A program made the translations under genes and the position numbers. A stretch of 64,000 nucleotides of DNA from Castellaniella sp041677825 (lineage in GTDB: Bacteria; Pseudomonadota; Gammaproteobacteria; Burkholderiales; Burkholderiaceae_B), in NCBI RefSeq assembly GCF_041677825.1, contig NZ_JBAYPG010000004.1:84348-148347 (forward strand). The letters run 5' to 3'. Below are positions 52,371-63,094 of the stretch, one piece after another; within the stretch, counting starts at the first letter, position 1, and each line of letters begins with the position of its first letter. Below the pieces are notes generated by a model that was not told the DNA's origin, made no database searches, and saw only the letters and a program-made list of their open reading frames with translations.

Positions 52371-55226
52371 TCAGCCGGAGTTGCGCAGGCCTGCGGCGAT
52401 GCCGTTGATGGTCATGTGGATGGCGCGCTGGTCGCGCGTTTCCTGCTCGTCCGGGGCGTGACTCGTCCCCGGTGCCGAACGGACGCGGCGCAGGAGTTCG
52501 ACCTGCAGGTGATTGAGTGGGTCGATGTAGGCGAAGCGCTCGAGCAGGGCGGCTTGCAGCGGCGCATCATGGGCCAGCAGCGCATGCCCGGCAATGGTCT
52601 GGAACAGGGCCAGCGCCCGATGGTATTCGGCCGCAATACGCTCGAAGATCTGCTTGCGCACCTGTTTGTCGGCGACCAGTTCGGAATAGGCACGCCCTAT
52701 GGTCAGGTCGGTCTTGGCCAGGACCTGCTCCATGTTCGAAAGCAGGGTACGAAAGAATGGCCAGTCTTGCGCCATGGCCTGCAGGCGCTGCAGGCGCTGG
52801 TCGCGGGTCAGGGCCTGGTCCGGGCCGCCTTCATCCACGTAGCGTTGCAGTGCCGTACCCATACCATACCAGCCGGGCAATGGCAGACGGCATTGCGCCC
52901 AGGAAAATGACCATGGGATGGCGCGCAGGTCTTCGATCTGATCGAGCGTCTTGCGTGACGATGGCCGCGAGCCGATATTCAGCCCCGCAATCTCACGGAT
53001 TGGCGTTGAAGAAAAGAAGTATTCGGTGAAACCGTCGGTTTCGTAGACCAGATTGCGATAGGCAGCCTGGGCTGTGTCCGACATCCAGGCCATGGCTTGC
53101 CCATACCGTGCTGCGTACTCGTCTTCCGCCTGCGCGCCCGAAGTGGTGGCCGCCAGGCTGGCCTCGAGGGTGGCGGCCACGAACAGTTCGAGATGCCAGC
53201 GCCCGACTTCTGCATCTTTGTAGCGGCCCTGGATGATTTCACCCTGTTCGGTCAGGCGGATCTGGTAGTTGACCGTGCCGGGGGGTTGCGACAGGATGGA
53301 TTCGTAGCTGGGGCCACCGCCGCGGCCCACTGAGCCGCCGCGCCCGTGAAACAGGCGCAGGCGCACACGGTGGCGCTCGAATACGGCGACCAGGCGGCGC
53401 TCGGTCTGGTAGAGCGACCAGTTCGATGTCAGATAGCCGCCATCCTTGTTGCTGTCCGAGTAGCCCAGCATGACTTCCTGTATGCCCTGCTGGGCATGGC
53501 GTACACGGGCCGCCACTTCGGGCAGGCCCAGCCAGGCCGCCATGATGTCGGGGCCGCGCTCGAGATCCGGGATGGTCTCGAACAGTGGCACGACCATCAG
53601 GCCGCCCTGGGGAATGCGCTCGTTCACTGTAGGGTCGATGAGCCCGGTTTCCTGCTGCAGCACCAGGACCTCGAGCAGATCGCTGAGTGTTTCGGTGTGT
53701 GACACGATGCTTTGCTGTATGGCCTCGGCCCCGAAGCGCTCGCGGCACCGCGCCGCCATGCGCAGGATGTCCAGTTCCTTGCGGGTTTCAGGCGAATAGG
53801 TGACCCACGGCGAAACCAGCGGACGGGGCTCGCGCAGTTCCTGGCGCAGGACCCGGACGCGGTCGGCCTCGGACAGCTGGCCATAGTGCACGCGCCGGCC
53901 ATCGAGCGTCACCCCGGCCTGCTGCATCAGTTCGGTGAGCACGCGCTCGTGTACGTCGGAGCTCTGGCGCAGATCGACGCTGGCCAGGTGCAGGCCGAAG
54001 ATTTCCACCGCCTGGCAGAGCGGGGTCAGGCGCAGCCGGGCCACCAGGCCGCCATGGTGCGTGTCCAGGGAGTCGGCTACGGTCTTCAGGTCGTGCGCCA
54101 GCGCCTGGGCCGATGCATAGGGGGCCGCGGGATACACCTGGCGGCGTGCCAGCGTACGCCCGGTCAGGGCCTGCGCCGTGGCGGCGAGTCGCGCGTAGAT
54201 GTGGATGCAGGCGCGCCGGTAGGGTTCATCACGACGGTGCTCGGAGCCATCGCGGCTCTGTGCCGCCAGTTCGGCGAGCTCGGGTGTCACCCGCATCATG
54301 GATTGCGATACGGACAGTTCGATGGCCAGTTCATGCACTTCGGCCAGGTAATGGCGCAGCACGTGGGCGCATTGGCGCAGCAGGGCCTGTTCGAGGGTGG
54401 CGGCATCCACATTCGGATTGCCGTCGCGATCGCCGCCAATCCAGCTGCCCATGTGCATGAACGCCGGCAGCGGGGTGTTGTCGAGCGCAAAAGCCGATTT
54501 TGCAGGCCGGCGCAGCAAGCGGGCCATGTCGAGATGCAACTGGGGCAGGGTGCTGAAGAACGTGCTGGTGTAGTAGGTCAGGGCATTGTCGATTTCATCC
54601 AGCACCGTGAGTTTGCTCTGGCGCAGCATGCGCGTCTGCCACAGGGCCGCAATCAGGCCCGTCAGGCGTTCCTGGGCGCGTGCCGGATCCACTGTGGCCG
54701 CGCCGCCGCCATCCATGTCGCGCAATTGCCGGGCGATCGCCTGATGCAGGTCGAGGGTGCTCTTGCGCTGGACCTCGGTGGGGTGTGCCGTGAGCACCGG
54801 AACGATGCAGGCCTGCGCAAGCTGTTTGCGGATCTGTGCCTTGCCCAGACCGTTGTTCTGCAGCAGTTCGAGCGCGTGCTCGAGGCTGCCGGGTGTGTTG
54901 CGGCCCTGGTCGAGCCACTGCTGGCGCTGGCGGCGGGTCTGGTCGCGATCTTCGGCAATGTTGGACAGGTGCAGGAAGTAGCTGAATGCGCGCACCACCG
55001 AGTTGACCTCGCCATTGGCCAGGCGCCGGATCTGGCGCTCGAGCAGGCGGCCATCCCGGTCCGAGCCGGCACGCCGGAATTTCACGGCCGCACGGCGCAG
55101 GCGCTCGATCACGTCGAACATGGCCCGGCCTTCACTGTCGCGTATCACCTCGCCCAGCGTCTTGCCCAGCAAACGGATGTCCTGGCGCAGGGGGCTGATG
55201 ATTTCGGGCGATGGATCTGGCTTCAC
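52371..55226 (-). CDS. ppc: Phosphoenolpyruvate carboxylase
   Basis: 951 residues from GTG 55226, with GGAG six bases upstream; the open frame reaches 55298 but lacks a better site. Catalytic signatures are intact: VLTAHPTEVQRKS (catalytic His), GYSDSNKDGGYLTSNW, FHGRGGSVGRGGGP, and the C-terminal allosteric GIAAGLRNSG. It carboxylates PEP to oxaloacetate, replenishing the citrate cycle. The downstream carbonic anhydrase in the same direction probably forms an operon with it. Confidence 0.97.
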   Translation of the reverse strand: MKPDPSPEIISPLRQDIRLLGKTLGEVIRDSEGRAMFDVIERLRRAAVKFRRAGSDRDGRLLERQIRRLANGEVNSVVRAFSYFLHLSNIAEDRDQTRRQRQQWLDQGRNTPGSLEHALELLQNNGLGKAQIRKQLAQACIVPVLTAHPTEVQRKSTLDLHQAIARQLRDMDGGGAATVDPARAQERLTGLIAALWQTRMLRQSKLTVLDEIDNALTYYTSTFFSTLPQLHLDMARLLRRPAKSAFALDNTPLPAFMHMGSWIGGDRDGNPNVDAATLEQALLRQCAHVLRHYLAEVHELAIELSVSQSMMRVTPELAELAAQSRDGSEHRRDEPYRRACIHIYARLAATAQALTGRTLARRQVYPAAPYASAQALAHDLKTVADSLDTHHGGLVARLRLTPLCQAVEIFGLHLASVDLRQSSDVHERVLTELMQQAGVTLDGRRVHYGQLSEADRVRVLRQELREPRPLVSPWVTYSPETRKELDILRMAARCRERFGAEAIQQSIVSHTETLSDLLEVLVLQQETGLIDPTVNERIPQGGLMVVPLFETIPDLERGPDIMAAWLGLPEVAARVRHAQQGIQEVMLGYSDSNKDGGYLTSNWSLYQTERRLVAVFERHRVRLRLFHGRGGSVGRGGGPSYESILSQPPGTVNYQIRLTEQGEIIQGRYKDAEVGRWHLELFVAATLEASLAATTSGAQAEDEYAARYGQAMAWMSDTAQAAYRNLVYETDGFTEYFFSSTPIREIAGLNIGSRPSSRKTLDQIEDLRAIPWSFSWAQCRLPLPGWYGMGTALQRYVDEGGPDQALTRDQRLQRLQAMAQDWPFFRTLLSNMEQVLAKTDLTIGRAYSELVADKQVRKQIFERIAAEYHRALALFQTIAGHALLAHDAPLQAALLERFAYIDPLNHLQVELLRRVRSAPGTSHAPDEQETRDQRAIHMTINGIAAGLRNSG

Positions 55227-55386
55227 GTTGGCTCCAGCTGGGTATGAGACGGGACGCAGGGCTGCACGCGTTCCAGTGCAGGCGGCGGGAGCTGACATGA
55301 TAAGGGCTTTTGTGCCTCAGGCTGTATCATGAGGATCTTTGACGACTGCCATTGATTTGATTTTCTGTACGGTCACTCGACGCACC

Positions 55387-56091
55387 ATGAAACGCTCTGC
55401 TGTCACGCGCGACGGTCCTGTCCTGGTCCTGGGCCATCCCCTGTTCCAGGGGCTGCCCGCCCAATTCCACACCCCACTGCTGCTCAATGTGGCCACCCTG
55501 CACGTGCAGGATGGCGAGACCTTGTTCAGCGAAGGCGATGAAGCCCTCGAATACCTGTATGTGCTCGGTGGGCAGGTCGAGATCCTGCGGCACACCCAGG
55601 ATGGCCACGAGCGCGTCTTCCATATCTTCCGTGCAGGCCAGCTGCTGGCCGAAACGGCCATGTTCATGTCCCATGGGCGCTATCCGATGCAGGCTCGGGC
55701 GCGCGGTGACAGTATCGTGCTGTGTCTCAAGCGCCAGGGCCTGCTGGCCGTGTGTCAGGCCTGGCCCGAGCTGGCGCTCCGGTTGCTGGCCCGGCTCAGC
55801 GATCAGATCTACCGGCGCATCAATGAAGTGGAATGGTTCAGTGACAGCACGGCAGCCCAGCGGCTGGCGGCCTATCTGCTGCGCCTGCCCGAAGAGGCCG
55901 ACGGGCGTGTCGCCCTGCCCTTGACGCAGCGCCAGCTGGCCGTGCATCTGGGGGTGCGGGCGGAGACGCTCAGCCGCATGCTGGCTGAATGGGTGGCGCA
56001 GGGGCACTTGCAGGGCGCGCGCCGCCACTGGGCGATCAAGGACCGCCCGTTTGTCGAGAAACTCGCGGCGGCAGCGCGCCGCAGCTTCTGA
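55387..56091 (+). CDS. Crp/Fnr-family transcriptional regulator
   Basis: 234 residues from ATG 55387; an in-frame TTG at 55339 with GAGGA nearby is an alternative. Cyclic-nucleotide-binding-like beta barrel (DGETLFSEGDEALEYLYVLGGQVEILR...FRAGQLLAETAMF). The C-terminal Crp helix-turn-helix is LTQRQLAVHLGVRAETLSRMLAEWVAQGHLQ. No Fe-S cysteine cluster typical of FNR is seen, so it is a CRP-like or DNR-like sensor. It is divergent from ppc; the gap between them holds both promoters. Confidence 0.9.
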   Translation: MKRSAVTRDGPVLVLGHPLFQGLPAQFHTPLLLNVATLHVQDGETLFSEGDEALEYLYVLGGQVEILRHTQDGHERVFHIFRAGQLLAETAMFMSHGRYPMQARARGDSIVLCLKRQGLLAVCQAWPELALRLLARLSDQIYRRINEVEWFSDSTAAQRLAAYLLRLPEEADGRVALPLTQRQLAVHLGVRAETLSRMLAEWVAQGHLQGARRHWAIKDRPFVEKLAAAARRSF

Positions 56092-56097
56092 CCCGAT

Positions 56098-56141
56098 CCG
56101 GCTGTGAATCCCGCTGCTCGCCGGCAAGGGTTCACAGCCGG
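56098..56141 (+). terminator. Inverted repeat downstream of the Crp/Fnr gene
   Basis: Perfect 11-base arms CCGGCTGTGAA / TTCACAGCCGG with a 22-base loop, just after the regulator stop and before ilvD. There is no T-run, so it may be a terminator or a regulatory element. Confidence 0.45.
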
Positions 56142-56196
56142 CCCGCAAACATCTTAAACTTGTTCATTCTGCTGCAATTCAACGAAGGATTCCGCC

Positions 56197-57888
56197 ATGG
56201 CCAAAAAGTTGCGTTCCGCAAACATCACCCAGGGGGTGGAGCGTGCCCCGAACCGCTCGATGTATTACGCATTGGGCTACACCGAAGAAGACTTCAGCAA
56301 GCCCATGATCGGGATTGCCAATGGCCAGAGCACGATCACGCCGTGCAACAGCGGTCTGCAGCCCCTGGCCGATGCCGCGGCTGCAGCAATCAAAGAGGCT
56401 GGCGGCAACCCCCAGATGTTCGGCACGCCCACCATTTCCGACGGCATGGCCATGGGCACCGAGGGCATGAAGTACTCGCTGGTCTCGCGCGAGGTGATCG
56501 CCGACTGCGTTGAAACCTGTGTGCAGGGGCAGTGGATGGATGGCGTGCTGGTCATCGGGGGCTGCGACAAGAACATGCCGGGCGGGATGATGGGCATGCT
56601 GCGTGCAAACGTACCCTCCATCTATGTCTATGGCGGCACCATTCTGCCGGGTCACTACGACGGCAAGGACCTGAACATCGTCAGCGTGTTCGAGGCCGTG
56701 GGCGAGCATGCCGCAGGCCGCATGAGCGCGGAAGACCTGCGCAACATCGAAATGAACGCCATTCCATGCAGCGGGTCCTGCGGCGGCATGTACACCGCCA
56801 ACACCATGAGTTCGGCCTTCGAGGTCATGGGCATGAGCCTGCCGTATTCGTCGACCATGGCCAACGTGCACCAGGAAAAGCTCGATTCCGCGGCCGAGTC
56901 GGGTCGCGTGCTGCTCAAAGCGGTCGAAATGGACCTCAAGCCGCGTGACATCGTCAACCGGCGCTCCATCGAAAACGCCGTGGCGGTAGTCATGGCCACG
57001 GGGGGGTCCACCAATGCGGTGCTGCACATCCTGGCCATTGCCCATGCGGCCGAGGTCGAATGGTCCATCGATGATTTCGAGCGCGTGCGCCGCAAGGTGC
57101 CGGTGATCTGCAACCTCAAGCCCAGTGGCGAATTTCTGGCGGTGGACTTCCACAAGGCAGGGGGCGTGCCGCAGGTGATGAAGATCCTGCTCAATGCCGG
57201 CCTGCTCCACGGCGATTGCATCACCATCACCGGGCAGACCATTGCCGAGGTGCTGGCCGATGTGCCCGATGCCCCACCGGCCGATCAGAACATCATCTTT
57301 CCCATCAGCCAGGCCCTGTACCCCGAAGGCCATCTGGCGATTCTCAGGGGCAATCTGGCCGAACTCGGCGCGGTCGCCAAGATCACTGGCCTGAAGAATC
57401 CGGCCATTACTGGTCCGGCGCGTGTGTTCGATGATGAACCTTCAGCCATGGACGCCATCCTCGCCGGGCGCATCAAGGCGGGCGATGTCATGGTGCTGCG
57501 CTACCTGGGGCCCAAGGGCGGGCCCGGCATGCCCGAGATGCTGGCGCCCACCAGTGCCCTGGTGGGCGAGGGTCTGGGTGACTCGGTCGGTCTGATCACC
57601 GATGGCCGCTTCTCGGGGGGCACCTGGGGCATGGTGGTGGGGCATGTCGCCCCCGAGGCCGCCGTGGGCGGCACCATCGCGCTGGTGGAAGAGGGGGATT
57701 CCATCACCATCGATGCCCATCGGCAACTGCTTCAGCTGAACCTGCCCGATGAGGTCATTGCCCGGCGGCGCGCGGCCTGGACGCCGCCCAAGCCCCGTTA
57801 TCTGCGCGGGGTGCAGGCCAAGTTTGCGTTCAATTGCTCGGATGCCAGCACGGGCGCCGTGCTCGATCGCTTCGATACCCCGGCCTGA
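56197..57888 (+). CDS. ilvD: Dihydroxy-acid dehydratase
   Basis: 563 residues, typical for this enzyme. Fe-S cysteines C50 (ITPCNSG), C123 (GGCDKNMPGG) and C195 (SGSCGGMYTANTM), and the C-terminal SGGTWGMVVGHVAPEAAVGG. It converts 2,3-dihydroxy-isovalerate or -methylvalerate into the keto acids of valine and isoleucine. ATG 56197 has AAGGA upstream. This is the biosynthetic family member, distinct from the pentonate-type relative at 17609. Confidence 0.95.
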   Translation: MAKKLRSANITQGVERAPNRSMYYALGYTEEDFSKPMIGIANGQSTITPCNSGLQPLADAAAAAIKEAGGNPQMFGTPTISDGMAMGTEGMKYSLVSREVIADCVETCVQGQWMDGVLVIGGCDKNMPGGMMGMLRANVPSIYVYGGTILPGHYDGKDLNIVSVFEAVGEHAAGRMSAEDLRNIEMNAIPCSGSCGGMYTANTMSSAFEVMGMSLPYSSTMANVHQEKLDSAAESGRVLLKAVEMDLKPRDIVNRRSIENAVAVVMATGGSTNAVLHILAIAHAAEVEWSIDDFERVRRKVPVICNLKPSGEFLAVDFHKAGGVPQVMKILLNAGLLHGDCITITGQTIAEVLADVPDAPPADQNIIFPISQALYPEGHLAILRGNLAELGAVAKITGLKNPAITGPARVFDDEPSAMDAILAGRIKAGDVMVLRYLGPKGGPGMPEMLAPTSALVGEGLGDSVGLITDGRFSGGTWGMVVGHVAPEAAVGGTIALVEEGDSITIDAHRQLLQLNLPDEVIARRRAAWTPPKPRYLRGVQAKFAFNCSDASTGAVLDRFDTPA

Positions 57889-57916
57889 AGGGTTCAAACC
57901 CAGTGAGAACGTCATC

Positions 57917-58774
57917 ATGCTGAGTCCGGCACAACAGGCCCTTCAGGTACAGATCCGTACCAGCCTGGGCGTGGTCGATGCCTTCGACGCACCGGCAGAA
58001 GTCGCCCGGCGCGTGGATTTCCTGGTCCATTGCCTGCAGCGCACCGGGGCGCAGGGTCTGGTGCTGGGCATCAGTGGCGGGGTGGATTCCCTGGTGGCCG
58101 GGCTTCTGGCACAACGGGCGGTGCAGCGGGTACGGGCATTGGGCAGGCCGGCGCAGTTCGTGGCCATGCGCCTGCCCTGCGGCAAGCAGGCCGACGAGGC
58201 CGATGCGCAGGCCGGGCTGGCCCTGATACAGCCCGACGAAACACTGGTGGTCGATATCGAGCCCGCCGCCAGCGCCCTGCTGGGGGCTTTGACCGGTGCG
58301 GGCCTGGCATTTCGTGATCCCGCCCGGCAGGATTTCATCCATGGAAACATCAAGGCGCGTGAGCGCATGGTGGCCCAGTATGCCGTGGCGGGTGCCCGTG
58401 GCGCACTGGTGGTGGGCACCGATCATGCGGCCGAGGCGCTCATGGGGTTTTTCACCAAGTATGGCGATGGGGCGGCCGACGTCATGCCCCTGGCCGGGCT
58501 GAACAAGCGCCGCGTCAGGGCCCTGGGGCTGGCCATGGGGGCGCCCGATGCGCTGGTTTTCAAGGTGCCCACGGCTGATCTCGAGGCCTTGCGCCCGCTC
58601 AAGCCCGACGAAGAGGCCTTCGGGGTTACCTACGAGCAGATCGACGACTTTCTCGAGGGGCGCGAAATCCCGCCCGAGGCCTGGGACACCATCATTGCGG
58701 CCTGGCGGGCCAGCGCCCACAAAAGAGCCATGCCGGTGTCACCACTGACGCTGGCACACGGCGCGCATCATTGA
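57917..58774 (+). CDS. nadE: Ammonia-dependent NAD+ synthetase
   Basis: 285 residues from ATG 57917. The ATP-pyrophosphatase P-loop SGGVDS (53-58, in GISGGVDSLV) is present, with FIHGNIKARERMVAQYAVAG and TDHAAEALMGFFTKYGDG as in the ammonia-using form. There is no N-terminal glutaminase domain. It amidates nicotinic acid adenine dinucleotide to NAD. It lies 28 bases after ilvD. Confidence 0.95.
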   Translation: MLSPAQQALQVQIRTSLGVVDAFDAPAEVARRVDFLVHCLQRTGAQGLVLGISGGVDSLVAGLLAQRAVQRVRALGRPAQFVAMRLPCGKQADEADAQAGLALIQPDETLVVDIEPAASALLGALTGAGLAFRDPARQDFIHGNIKARERMVAQYAVAGARGALVVGTDHAAEALMGFFTKYGDGAADVMPLAGLNKRRVRALGLAMGAPDALVFKVPTADLEALRPLKPDEEAFGVTYEQIDDFLEGREIPPEAWDTIIAAWRASAHKRAMPVSPLTLAHGAHH

Positions 58775-58851
58775 GGCCCGCGTGTGCCCGGCCACCCCGT
58801 GGCAAGGTGGCTGTGTGCCGCGTGGACGTTCGCAAGGCGGGTGTTCTCGAG

Positions 58852-59844
58852 TCATGACGCCGCGGGCATCAGCTGGGCCGCGATCTCGAACGAGCGCAGG
58901 CGCGCAGCGGGCTCGTACATGTTGCAGGTCAGAATCAGTTCATCGGCCCCGGTTTCATCGATGAAGGCCCGCATGGTGGCGGCCACCGTGTCGGGCGACC
59001 CGATTGCAGTGCAGGCGAGTACGTGATCGAGCAGGGCGCGCGCGGCTGGGGGCAGGGTATCGACATAGCCTTCAACGGGTGCCGGCAGGCGCACTGGTCG
59101 GCCGGTGCGCAGGCTGATGAAGGATTGCTGCCACGAACTGGCCAGCCAGTGGGCTTCTTCGTCTGTGTCTGCGGCAAACACGTTGTAGCCGAGCATGACA
59201 CGGGGTGCATCGAGTTGCGCGGACGGTCGGAACAGGCGGCGATACAGCGCCACTGCATCGCGCATCTGCGCCGGGGCAAAGTGCGAGGCAAAGGCGTAGG
59301 GCAGGCCCAATGCGGCCGCCAGCTGGGCCCCGTACAGACTCGAGCCCAGAATCCAGATGGGCACCCGCGCGCCGTCACCCGGCACGGCCGGCACGGGCCC
59401 CCGGCCAGCGAAGTAATCCATGAGCTCGGCGACATCTTCCGGGAAGGCATCCGGGTGGCTGGCGAGATTGCGCCGCAGCGCGCGCGCCGTGATCTGGTCC
59501 GAACCCGGTGCGCGGCCCAGGCCCAGGTCGATGCGCCCCGGATACAGGGCATCGAGGGTGCCGAACTGCTCGGCGATCACCAGGGGCGAGTGGTTGGGCA
59601 GCATGATGCCGCCTGCACCGATCCGAATGCGTTGTGTGGCGCCAGCCACGTGGCCGATCAGCACCGCCGTGGCGGCACTGGCAATGCCGGGCATGCCATG
59701 GTGCTCCGCCATCCAGAAGCGCTGGTATCCCAGTGCTTCGGCGTGCCGGGCCAGATCGATGGAATGGCGGAAGGATTCGGCCGCATCGCCACCTGCGCGG
59801 ATAGGGGCCAGATCGAGGACGGAAAACGGGATGTTGCGGCTCAC
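58852..59844 (-). CDS. Luciferase-like monooxygenase (LLM class) flavin-dependent oxidoreductase, MsnO8 type
   Basis: 330 residues from GTG 59844. The bacterial-luciferase-like fold is recognised by FWMAEHHGMPGIASAATAVLIGHVAGATQRIRIGAGGIMLPNH and RIDLGLGRAPGSD. LLM enzymes use reduced flavin and O2 to oxidise diverse substrates. The start overlaps the thioesterase stop by four bases (GTGA), so the two are coupled. Substrate unknown. Confidence 0.92.
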   Translation of the reverse strand: MSRNIPFSVLDLAPIRAGGDAAESFRHSIDLARHAEALGYQRFWMAEHHGMPGIASAATAVLIGHVAGATQRIRIGAGGIMLPNHSPLVIAEQFGTLDALYPGRIDLGLGRAPGSDQITARALRRNLASHPDAFPEDVAELMDYFAGRGPVPAVPGDGARVPIWILGSSLYGAQLAAALGLPYAFASHFAPAQMRDAVALYRRLFRPSAQLDAPRVMLGYNVFAADTDEEAHWLASSWQQSFISLRTGRPVRLPAPVEGYVDTLPPAARALLDHVLACTAIGSPDTVAATMRAFIDETGADELILTCNMYEPAARLRSFEIAAQLMPAAS

Positions 59845-60302
59845 GGCTGACGCTCCGGCATGGCCATGATGGTCTGCTGCATCAGCGCAATGGCGGTCTT
59901 TTCGCCCGCCTGCAGCGCGAAGATGTCCACCTGACAGACCGTCAGGGTGCGGCCGCTGCGCACGACGCGGCCCACGGCTTCGAGTGACTCGCCCTGCCCG
60001 GCAGCGAGCAGATTGATCTTGAATTCGACCGTAAGCACCGTATGCCCGGGCGGCTGAAGCGTCAGGGCGGCCCAGCCCCCGGCCGCATCGCCGATGGTTG
60101 CCGTGGCACCCGCGTGAAACAGGCCCAGATGCTGGGTGACGCTGGCAGCAAACGGCAGGTGGATATGTACGCGGCCAGGTGCGACATCGCCCAGGCGCGC
60201 GCCCAGATGCTGCATCAGGCCAGAGCGCGCGATATCGTGTTCGATGCGTGTGCGCAGCGCCTGGTGTGTGACGTGATCGGGTGTGGGGGTGGCAGTGCTC
60301 AT
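59841..60302 (-). CDS. PaaI-family (hotdog-fold) thioesterase
   Basis: 153 residues. Hotdog fold with HAGATATIGDAAGGWAALT, the position where PaaI-type enzymes carry an active-site acidic residue, and VEFKINLLAAGQGESLEAVGRVV. Members hydrolyse aryl- or acyl-CoA. Overlaps the downstream oxidoreductase gene by four bases. Confidence 0.88.
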   Translation of the reverse strand: MSTATPTPDHVTHQALRTRIEHDIARSGLMQHLGARLGDVAPGRVHIHLPFAASVTQHLGLFHAGATATIGDAAGGWAALTLQPPGHTVLTVEFKINLLAAGQGESLEAVGRVVRSGRTLTVCQVDIFALQAGEKTAIALMQQTIMAMPERQP

Positions 60303-60376
60303 CGTGACTCCGGATTGCCAAAGCCACCATGATCGCAGATTGTGACCGCTTCGGGCTAGTATGCTGACTGTGCTGC

Positions 60377-60394
60377 CAGCCGTGTTGTCGGCTG
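60377..60394 (-). terminator. Candidate terminator hairpin after sdaA
   Basis: CAGCCG / CGGCTG arms separated by six bases just beyond the sdaA stop on the minus strand. No T-run is clear. Confidence 0.3.
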
Positions 60395-60399
60395 TGCCG

Positions 60400-61788
<1,389 letters not shown>

Positions 61789-61846
61789 GATGAATCCTGT
61801 TGTACGAGTCCCGATGTCGATTCTAGCCAGTTTCCATCGCTTTTAT

Positions 61847-61944
61847 TGAATAATAACGACAATTATCAGGTATATTGATTCCGATCTCCTTGAATGATAA
61901 TTTTCGTTGAATAGGGGCTGGTTATAAACTGAATAATAACGACA
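61847..61944. promoter_or_regulatory. Operator-like repeats between sdaA and the AraC/GlxA regulator
   Basis: TGAATAATAACGACA occurs twice in direct orientation (61847-61861 and 61930-61944, 83 bases apart). AACGACAATTATCA (61855-61868) has an inverted near-copy TGATAATTTTCGTT (61895-61908, 13 of 14 paired). The region is much more AT-rich than its surroundings. Three related half-sites of this kind would suit an AraC-type regulator; binding is inference. Confidence 0.6.
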
Positions 61945-61958
61945 TATAGGTTGAATTC

Positions 61959-62948
61959 ATGGAAATGCCCTTGCGGATGGGGATCGTGCTGATGCCCCAA
62001 TTCACCCTGGGTGCACTGGCGCCCTTTGCCGATATGGTCGGCCTGTTGCCCAGTGGCTCTGATGAGCAGCCGCTGTGTACCGCCGAGATCGTGGCCGATA
62101 CCCTGATTCCGGTGCGCTCTGCCAATGGCACGCAGATCGTGCCTGAAGGTCTGCTGGGCGAGGCGGCGCGCTTCGATTGCGTGGTTCTGGTGGGGGGTGC
62201 TCAGGCGCCGGAACCCGGCGCCGCAAGCACGGGGCTGCATGTCTGGCTGCGCCAGGCCGCGCGTGCAGGCTGCCATCTGGTAGGCCTGTGCAGCGCCGTG
62301 TTCGTTCTGGCCGAAGCCGGCCTGCTGGACGGCCGGCGCCTGAGCCTGAACGCGGCCCACTGGCCCGCGTTCGTGCAGCGCTTTCCGGCGTTCGAGCCCT
62401 GGCAGTTGATCACCGACCGCCTGCACGTGCAGGATGGCCGCCGCATCACCTGCGCCGGGGGCACAGGGGCGCTGCTGGAAACCGTACTGCAGATTCTGCG
62501 CCGCCACCTGCCCGCGCAGGGCATCCGCCAGGCTCTGTTGGGCCTGCAGCAGGCCGAGCCCGGCCCGGGTGCCCTGCTGGCACCCGCGCCCCGCCCCGAA
62601 CTGCATCCGGTGCCCCCGGCGCTGCAGCGGGCTCTGGTGCTGATCGAACAGTATGCCGCGCAGCCCCTGTCAGCAGACCATCTGGCCGAGCGCGTGGGGG
62701 TATCGGTGCGGCATCTGCAGCGCCTGTTTCGCGAACACCTGGGCAGTTCGCCGCAGGCACAGGCGCGTGCCGCCCGCCTGCGCCTGCTCGAGTGGAAGCT
62801 CAGGCACACGCGCATGCCGCTGTCGGTGCTTGCCGCAGATTGCGGCTATGCCGACGCCGCCCACATGGCACGCAGCTTCAGGGCCGCGCATGGCGTCACG
62901 CCAGGTGCCTGGCGCAGACAGGTTCAGGATGACAAAAACGCCGTATAA
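61959..62948 (+). CDS. GlxA-family (AraC-type) transcriptional regulator
   Basis: 329 residues. N-terminal DJ-1/PfpI-like domain (GIVLMPQFTLGALAPFADMVGLL...GLCSAVFVLAEAGLLDGRR, ~1-190). The C-terminal AraC double helix-turn-helix is PLSADHLAERVGVSVRHLQRLFREHLGSSPQAQARAARL...LSVLAADCGYADAAHMARSFRAAHGVTPGAWR. GlxA-type regulators of this kind (for example GbdR, CdhR, SouR) control glycine betaine, carnitine or sarcosine catabolism, whose end product is serine or glycine. Divergence from sdaA fits such a role but is not proof. Confidence 0.93.
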   Translation: MEMPLRMGIVLMPQFTLGALAPFADMVGLLPSGSDEQPLCTAEIVADTLIPVRSANGTQIVPEGLLGEAARFDCVVLVGGAQAPEPGAASTGLHVWLRQAARAGCHLVGLCSAVFVLAEAGLLDGRRLSLNAAHWPAFVQRFPAFEPWQLITDRLHVQDGRRITCAGGTGALLETVLQILRRHLPAQGIRQALLGLQQAEPGPGALLAPAPRPELHPVPPALQRALVLIEQYAAQPLSADHLAERVGVSVRHLQRLFREHLGSSPQAQARAARLRLLEWKLRHTRMPLSVLAADCGYADAAHMARSFRAAHGVTPGAWRRQVQDDKNAV

Positions 62949-62988
62949 TGGCCAACCTGCCTCGGGGGGGCTATGTGCACCCTCATCT

Positions 62989-63073
62989 GCCCGGGTGGTG
63001 AAATTGGTAGACGCAGGGGACTCAAAATCCCCCGCCGCAAGGCGTGCCGGTTCGATTCCGGCCCCGGGCACCA
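62989..63073 (+). tRNA. tRNA-Leu (anticodon CAA)
   Basis: An 85-base class II tRNA with encoded CCA. The acceptor stem GCCCGGG pairs with CCCGGGC, the anticodon stem GGGGA pairs with TCCCC around CTCAAAA (anticodon CAA), the variable arm is GCCGCAAGGCG, and the T arm contains GGTTCGATTCC. It is immediately followed by an integrase gene, making its 3' end a likely attachment site. Confidence 0.95.
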
Positions 63074-63094
63074 ACGGCTTGTTCCAAACAGGTT

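Noticed and set aside
53712..55247. A 511-codon plus-strand frame inside ppc
   Set aside because: Fully overlapped by a gene with all PEP carboxylase signatures; the alternative product shows no domain.
56179..57333. A 384-codon antisense frame over ilvD
   Set aside because: Shadow of a well-supported dehydratase gene.
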